From NCBI GenBank assembly GCA_012270665.1, contig JAAXHY010000544.1, positions 1-8,833 of the forward strand: a stretch of DNA of 8,833 nt, read 5' to 3'. Source of the stretch: Dehalococcoidia bacterium. GTDB lineage: Bacteria; Chloroflexota; Dehalococcoidia; SAR202; UBA11138. A model generated the notes under the pieces. That model worked only from the letters and a program-made list of their open reading frames with translations. It had not been told where the DNA came from and did no database searches. The translations under genes and the position numbers were made by a program. Positions 4,924-8,833 of the stretch are shown here, one piece after another (the first letter of the stretch is position 1; each line of letters starts with the position of its first letter).

Positions 4924-6126
4924 CTAATTTGCCGCGGCGACCTCGGCGCCCACCATGTCGCGGACCGCAGGGAAGACCTCTTTCCCGAAGAGATCTATCG
5001 AACTCAGCACCTTCTCGTGTGGAATGGTCTCAGTCTGGATGATCATCATCACCTCGTCCACCCCTATTTCGTGGTACTTCATAATCGCGTTGATGCAGCT
5101 CTCAGGGTCTCCGGCGATAGTTACCCCGCGGTCGGCCAGTGTATCCCCGTCCAGCTCCGCGATGGCGGCGCGCGCCGCGCCCGGACCGGAATCCAGCGAT
5201 ATGCCGACTTCCTCCGCCTGCTGCTTGTGCTCCTCGTCCGATTGCCTCAGCCAGCGCCCGAAGTCCGCCCGCAGGTGGTCGGGAACTCCGCCCCACGCCT
5301 CCAGCAGTTCCTCGTAGGCGCCCACTCGCCCCGCGATGTACGGCTTGTCCGGCCCGAAGAATGTCTTCATCGAAAGCGCGGCCAACTCCCTCGCTTCGCT
5401 GTTGTCAGGGCCGCAGTAAGCGTGGACGTTGTTCGCCCAGTAATTGGTCGTGAAGGCGCCTACCGGATTCGCGTCCTTGATCTTCTCCTTGTAGGTCTTG
5501 ACGTGCTGCGCGAGCACCGTCGGGGCATAGGACGCGGACGACAGCACTCCAATACCCTTATCGGCGGCCAGATCGAAGCTCGCCGACTGCGTGCAGGCCA
5601 GGTACATATTCGGGTGCGGCTTCTGGTAGATCTTCGGGAGCACGCGCCGCGCCGGGACGTTCCAGAACTTGCCCTCCCAGGAGAATTCGTCCTCCGCCTG
5701 CCATATCTGGGGAATCATCTCGATGGACTCACTCCACATCTCGCGCGTGTTCCTCGGGTCCACCCCAAGCCCCATCTGCTCGTATGCGTTGGAACGCCCC
5801 GTGCCGAATTCGACCCGACCGTCGGTCAGTTGATCCACCATGGCTACACGTTCCGCTATCCGAATGGGGTGCGCGTGCGGAAGGATGGACACGCCAAACC
5901 CTATCCTGATGTTCTTGGTCCGTTGACTCAGAGCGCCGAAGATCACCTCCGGGCACGGCGAACCGGAAAATCCGAGCAGGAAGTGGTGCTCGACGAACCA
6001 CAGCTTGTCGAAACCCACCCGGTCGGCCAGTTCACACTGTTCCAGTGTCTCCTTGTAAAGCGTGTTCCAGTCAATATCGTTGCCCTCGAAAGGACGCTGC
6101 ATCTCAAATAGAAGTCCGAATTTCAT
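4924..6126 (-). CDS. Luciferase-like (LLM class) flavin-dependent oxidoreductase
   Basis: This gene encodes 400 residues, within the range of bacterial-luciferase-family monooxygenases, which use reduced FMN (or F420 in some members) to oxidise small organic substrates in the cytoplasm. ATG 6126 follows AAGGAG at 6133-6138 with ideal spacing. The TIM-barrel signatures appear in order: the first strand MKFGLLFEMQ; DRVGFDKLWFVEHHF (35-49) with the family's EHH motif; the ILPHAHPIRIAERVAMVDQL segment (81-100); and GRVEFGTGRS (103-112) near the flavin site. LSSASY (195-200) and the C-terminal IGVDEVMMIIQTE segment are also typical. It has no signal peptide or membrane segment. Whether it uses FMN or F420, and its substrate, cannot be read from the sequence. 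Its neighbours are the frameshifted MNT-HEPN gene upstream and the membrane/coiled-coil protein downstream. Expansion of such monooxygenases is known in SAR202-type Chloroflexota. Confidence 0.93.
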   Translation of the reverse strand: MKFGLLFEMQRPFEGNDIDWNTLYKETLEQCELADRVGFDKLWFVEHHFLLGFSGSPCPEVIFGALSQRTKNIRIGFGVSILPHAHPIRIAERVAMVDQLTDGRVEFGTGRSNAYEQMGLGVDPRNTREMWSESIEMIPQIWQAEDEFSWEGKFWNVPARRVLPKIYQKPHPNMYLACTQSASFDLAADKGIGVLSSASYAPTVLAQHVKTYKEKIKDANPVGAFTTNYWANNVHAYCGPDNSEARELAALSMKTFFGPDKPYIAGRVGAYEELLEAWGGVPDHLRADFGRWLRQSDEEHKQQAEEVGISLDSGPGAARAAIAELDGDTLADRGVTIAGDPESCINAIMKYHEIGVDEVMMIIQTETIPHEKVLSSIDLFGKEVFPAVRDMVGAEVAAAN

Positions 6127-6190
6127 TTGCCTCTCCTTGGAAATGGTTACCCTATGATGGAAAAAGTCCCTGTGAATTTCCGTACCGCGC

Positions 6191-6511
6191 CTACTCTATG
6201 TCGTCGTCATTCACCGATTCATCCGACCTTCTCCGAGTCGGTGGCGTGTATCGTGGCAGTTCCTCGACCCCGGTCAACGCCTTTATCCGTTCCTCGATGG
6301 CGGATACTACGCGGTCCAACGCAAAGTAAAGCTCTACCGGATCGTCCATCACAAGCTGGGCGCCTTCGTAGCGGTACTCTACGGCATACTCAGTCAGCCG
6401 CGCCAACTCTTCGCCCGCGGGGGTGTAGTACTCTTGGGGGTCGCCCCTGATTATGCCAATCAGCTTTCCCAGGTCATGGGTATTCCCATACTCGGCCCCG
6501 AACGCCGAAAT
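6191..6511 (-). pseudogene. Detached 3' part of a HEPN domain (out of frame with the MNT gene)
   Basis: Reading the minus strand from 6511 in the frame one base off the upstream gene gives 106 residues with no stop: ISAFGAEYGNTHDLGKLIG, then an EELARLTEYAVEYRYEG helix and a further helix (VELYFALDRVVSAIEERIKAL). These are recognisable as the second half of a HEPN four-helix bundle; the THDL turn followed by LTEYAVEYRY is characteristic. It has no plausible start of its own except a TTG at 6404-6406 in mid-domain with no binding site. Joined to the upstream frame, the product would be 280 residues. The classical R-x4-6-H ribonuclease motif of toxic HEPNs is not evident. The stop lies 64 bp before the monooxygenase start. 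Confidence 0.8.
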
Positions 6512-7034
6512 CCCAGCCCTTCAGAACGTTCTCTAACGCCTGCTGTGCGTGAAATCCTATTCCTTCTTGAGGCCCGCTTCCAGATATTTGCACGTCCATA
6601 GAAATAAGCTCTCTGTTGGCGTTGATGACCCGCTGCCGGACGTCCGCCCAGTCGAACGTGCTTTCAGGGTCCGGTTCGTATTCTTCCTTCTCGCCGTTCA
6701 TGTCAACTCCGTCTCGCGCGGCCTGTGCCGCCAGGTGGTTGATACCCCCTCGACACTCCATGTACTTTTCGCGCGGCATCCACACGAGGTCTGCGCCGAA
6801 ATAGTCGCCGTAGATTCGCTGCGCCGCCTCGCTGGCCGCGTTCTGCGCCTTCATGTACCTGCCCTTGGACTTACCGTCGGATATTATGAGCAGGTCAATA
6901 TCCGAATCCGCGCGATAGTCGCCCCGCGCGCGCGAGCCGAACAGGATTACCTTTTCGGGCCGCACCGCGTCATAGACGGCCCGCGCTACTGCGACCGCTT
7001 TGGGATCTGCTCTGTTTGCCAGGGCGGATGTCAC
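6474..7034 (-). CDS. MNT nucleotidyltransferase-domain protein with HEPN domain cut short by a frameshift
   Basis: As read, this gene encodes 186 residues. GTG 7034 is preceded by GAGAGG with 6 nt spacing and lies 14 bp after the stop of the glutamyltransferase gene. Residues 20-90 form a minimal nucleotidyltransferase domain: LFGSRARGDYRADSDIDLLI with the G33-S34 pair and metal-binding D45 and D47, plus a third acidic residue at D82 (GADLVW). Such domains transfer AMP or other nucleotides to protein or RNA. From about 127 a HEPN domain begins (DWADVRQRVINANREL, then GFHAQQALENVLKGW up to W174). After W174 the frame changes and the last 12 residues (DFGVRGRVWEYP) are spurious. The correct continuation lies in the next frame from 6511. 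MNT and HEPN usually act together as toxin-antitoxin or nucleotidylation pairs; here they would be fused. As written, the HEPN bundle is incomplete, so the gene is probably inactive, unless the indel is an assembly error. Confidence 0.85.
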   Translation of the reverse strand: MTSALANRADPKAVAVARAVYDAVRPEKVILFGSRARGDYRADSDIDLLIISDGKSKGRYMKAQNAASEAAQRIYGDYFGADLVWMPREKYMECRGGINHLAAQAARDGVDMNGEKEEYEPDPESTFDWADVRQRVINANRELISMDVQISGSGPQEGIGFHAQQALENVLKGWDFGVRGRVWEYP

Positions 7035-7048
7035 CTGAAGCCTCTCTA

Positions 7049-8698
7049 TCAGACCGCCGCGGCGTGACCGTCGGTCCTCGGATCGGATCCCGCCGTTCGG
7101 ACATGAGTGGCGGGATCAATCACTATCAGCTTGGCCGAACCACCGAAGACCCTGCCAGGATGGGTTGCCACGTCGTGCCCTCTGCCTTTCAAGTCCTCGA
7201 TCTCGCTCTCTTCCATACCTCCTTCGAGTTCCAGTACGAACGGGTCTTCCACGTTGTGAGGATCGGTGCCGGGTGTTGAAGTCCAGCGCGGCGCCTCGAC
7301 CGCTTCCTGGGCGTTCATGCCATGATCCAGGACGTTGGTAATGACCTGGGCGTTCCAGGCAATCTGTCTGTCCCCGCCCGGCGTGCCTCCGACGATGTAC
7401 GGCCTGCCCTCTCGCATGACCATATAGGCGTTCAGCGTGTGCATCGTGCGCTTTCCGCCCTCTATCACATTCGGGTGTCCTTTGACGAGGCTGAACCCGC
7501 GACCTATGCGGTTGTTGAGCAGGACGCCGGTGTTGCCCGCTACGAATCCGCTGCCGAAGCCCATCGAAAGACTGTGGATGAACGAAAGCGCGTTGCCCTC
7601 TTTATCCACCACGCAGAAGTAGCTGGTGTTGCCGTCGCCCGGAATCGGCGCGGCGACGGGACCGGGTTCGTAGTAGCCGGCCGTCGCTTCTATCAGGCGG
7701 CGGCGCAAGGCGGCGAACGGCTTGGAGATAAGCTCGGACAGCGGCGTGTCCACGAAGTCCGGGTCGCCCGCGTACCTGTTGCGGTCAGCGAACGCGAGCT
7801 TCTTCGCCTCGACCATCATATGCACCGATTCGGATGTGTAGAACCCCATGCTTGCCAGGTCATACCCTTCCAGGATGTTCAGGATCTCAAGCAGCATGAA
7901 CCCGTGAGATGGCGGGGTCGTTTCGTATACGGTGTGGCCTCGATAGGTCGAGGATATGGGTGGTTGGTACCAGACATTCCGGTGGTCGGCGAATTCCTGC
8001 TCGGTATAGAGACCGCCCGCCTCCTGGAAGGCGCGTGCCATTTCACGCGCGACGTCACCGGTGTAGAACGCCTCCGCGCCACCGGACGCGACTTTCTTCA
8101 AGGTCTTGGCGAGGTTCTTCTGCGCGAGTGTTTCGCCAGGCTGAATGGGGTTGCCGTCTCGCGTGAATATCTCCCGCGAGTATGGGAACTGCGCCAGCTT
8201 ATCGTTCAGTGCCTTGAAACCGTTTCCCAACTGCTCGCTGACCGCGAATCCCTCTTCCGCGTAGCCTATGGCGGGCTCGATCAGTTTGCCGAGTGGACGA
8301 GTGCCAAATCGCTCGTTTATCTGCTCCCACCCCAGGATTTCACCCGGAATCGCGGCTGCCAGCGGCCCGGTCAGCGGCATATGCTTGTGGCCGCGATCTA
8401 TGAAGAAGTCGCGGTTCGCGGCCATGGGAGCCCGCCCGCTGCCGTTCATCCCATGAACCTGGCCCGTTTTGGCGTCGTACATGATCACGAAAGGCTCACC
8501 TCCGACTCCGCACGCCGGGGGAACCGTCACCGCCTCCACCGACGCGGTGGCTATCGCCGCGTCGAAGGCGTTGCCGCCGTCCGCAAGGACTCTCGCGCCC
8601 GCGGACGCTGCCAACGGCGATATGGAGACGACCACCCCGCCACTGCTGTACACTGTGTTTCTTCCGGTCTCGATTCGCGGCCTCGTCGCTGTAACCAT
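7049..8698 (-). CDS. ggt: Gamma-glutamyltransferase family protein, no signal peptide
   Basis: This gene encodes 549 residues, a normal length for the N-terminal-nucleophile hydrolases that transfer or hydrolyse gamma-glutamyl groups and mature by self-cleavage. ATG 8698 is chosen because GGGGAG at 8707-8712 lies 8 nt upstream and the best promoter would start transcripts near 8724. A GTG at 8800 would add 34 unlike residues. Family marks in order: AGARVLADGGNAFDAAIA (34-51), the substrate-binding arginine in NGSGRAP (R89), and the conserved NTSYFCVVDKEGNALS block. In that block T358 aligns with the catalytic, autocleavage threonine, giving a large subunit 1-357 and a small subunit of 192 residues. 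VLLNNR, then GGTPGGDR (437-444, oxyanion glycines) and the C-terminal AGSDPRTDG follow. No signal peptide is seen, so it is probably cytoplasmic, unlike periplasmic GGT. The usual Ser-Ser pair of the substrate pocket appears as His-Thr (TMHTLNA). The substrate may not be glutathione. It is the first gene of the minus-strand cluster. Confidence 0.92.
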   Translation of the reverse strand: MVTATRPRIETGRNTVYSSGGVVVSISPLAASAGARVLADGGNAFDAAIATASVEAVTVPPACGVGGEPFVIMYDAKTGQVHGMNGSGRAPMAANRDFFIDRGHKHMPLTGPLAAAIPGEILGWEQINERFGTRPLGKLIEPAIGYAEEGFAVSEQLGNGFKALNDKLAQFPYSREIFTRDGNPIQPGETLAQKNLAKTLKKVASGGAEAFYTGDVAREMARAFQEAGGLYTEQEFADHRNVWYQPPISSTYRGHTVYETTPPSHGFMLLEILNILEGYDLASMGFYTSESVHMMVEAKKLAFADRNRYAGDPDFVDTPLSELISKPFAALRRRLIEATAGYYEPGPVAAPIPGDGNTSYFCVVDKEGNALSFIHSLSMGFGSGFVAGNTGVLLNNRIGRGFSLVKGHPNVIEGGKRTMHTLNAYMVMREGRPYIVGGTPGGDRQIAWNAQVITNVLDHGMNAQEAVEAPRWTSTPGTDPHNVEDPFVLELEGGMEESEIEDLKGRGHDVATHPGRVFGGSAKLIVIDPATHVRTAGSDPRTDGHAAAV

Positions 8699-8730
8699 AT
8701 CTGCATCTCCCCGCTCAGAGTCTTGCGCCA

Positions 8731-8759
8731 ATCCTATCATCCAGGTACGAAATTGTGAA
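8731..8759 (-). promoter_or_regulatory. Sigma70-like promoter of the minus-strand gene cluster
   Basis: On the minus strand, TTCACA (8754-8759, 5 of 6 matches to the consensus) and TAGGAT (8731-8736, 4 of 6) are separated by exactly 17 bp. Initiation near 8724 would give a leader of about 26 nt before ATG 8698 and would exclude the longer GTG start at 8800. The -35 is covered by a dyad (see the 8750-8762 entry). Confidence 0.55.
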
Positions 8760-8762
8760 TTT
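8750..8762. promoter_or_regulatory. Dyad over the -35 of the cluster promoter
   Basis: AAATT and AATTT flank GTG, a 13-bp near-palindrome that overlaps the -35 hexamer and sits between the two divergent candidate promoters. It could be a regulator's operator, or AT-rich chance. Confidence 0.3.
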
Positions 8763-8803
8763 GGACGCTTCCCGTAGCAGGGCCTTCTCAAGTCTGCCAC
8801 GGT

Positions 8804-8833
8804 TTCACCTGATGCTTCATTCTATGCTACAAT
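8804..8833 (+). promoter_or_regulatory. Rightward promoter at the right edge, divergent from the glutamyltransferase cluster
   Basis: TTCACC (8804-8809), 18 bp, then TACAAT (8828-8833) preceded by TGC (an extended -10). It points out of the window and suggests a divergently transcribed gene beyond 8833. Its TGCTAC core resembles the element at 177-185. Confidence 0.35.

Noticed and set aside
5165..5178. 14-bp GC palindrome (GCGGCGCGCGCCGC)
   Set aside because: It lies in Ala/Arg codons of a very GC-rich stretch of the monooxygenase gene, where such symmetry is expected by chance.
4849..6111. Long plus-strand open frame (about 420 codons) opposite the flavin monooxygenase gene
   Set aside because: It is the antisense shadow of a clear family member; the translation is Arg/His/Leu-rich with no domain signature.
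7322..8758. Long plus-strand open frame (about 478 codons) opposite the gamma-glutamyltransferase gene
   Set aside because: It is the antisense shadow of a confidently recognised gene, with biased composition and no motif.
8699..8800. Upstream GTG start extending the gamma-glutamyltransferase by 34 residues
   Set aside because: The extension has no family resemblance or signal peptide, lies mostly upstream of the likely transcription start, and ATG 8698 has a good ribosome binding site.

Overview
The window looks like a moderately GC-rich bacterial chromosome segment. The gene set is a luciferase-like flavin monooxygenase, an acetolactate-synthase-like thiamine diphosphate (ThDP) enzyme, a gamma-glutamyltransferase without signal peptide, an MNT/HEPN protein, a VOC protein and a plant-type leucine-rich-repeat protein. 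This mix is common in Chloroflexota (SAR202 or other Dehalococcoidia-like lineages) and related environmental genomes. That placement is inferred from gene content only; no rRNA, tRNA or marker gene is present.

Layout. Positions 1-223 hold no intact gene, but minus-strand coding-like fragments in two frames suggest a broken gene running off the left edge. Positions 224-972 (+) hold a tight two-gene module: a 74-aa acidic protein and a 174-aa histidine-rich protein sharing one base at the stop/start junction. Its base composition is visibly poorer in GC than the rest. A VOC-fold protein (982-1344, -) and a small membrane-anchored protein (1484-1882, +) diverge from a short promoter region.

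From 8698 down to 1945 all genes lie on the minus strand, in the order gamma-glutamyltransferase, nucleotidyltransferase/HEPN (split by a one-base frameshift), flavin-dependent monooxygenase, a 106-aa membrane/coiled-coil protein, the ThDP enzyme and an anchored LRR protein. Gaps are 14 to 89 bp and the last pair overlaps by 17 bp, so this could be one operon or two. A good sigma70-like promoter (TTCACA, 17 bp, TAGGAT) precedes the first gene. A strong intercistronic hairpin lies after the monooxygenase gene.

Function. The monooxygenase and ThDP enzyme suggest oxidative attack on, and C-C bond chemistry with, small organic acids or ketones. The glutamyltransferase suggests handling of gamma-glutamyl or related amides. 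No substrate can be named from sequence. I found no CRISPR array, insertion sequence, RNA gene or clear intrinsic terminator, and no convincing new multi-gene system. The most unusual items are the 224-972 module with its internal 22-bp perfect palindrome, the ThDP enzyme with an altered catalytic-glutamate position, the anchored LRR protein translationally linked to it, and the frameshifted MNT-HEPN gene.
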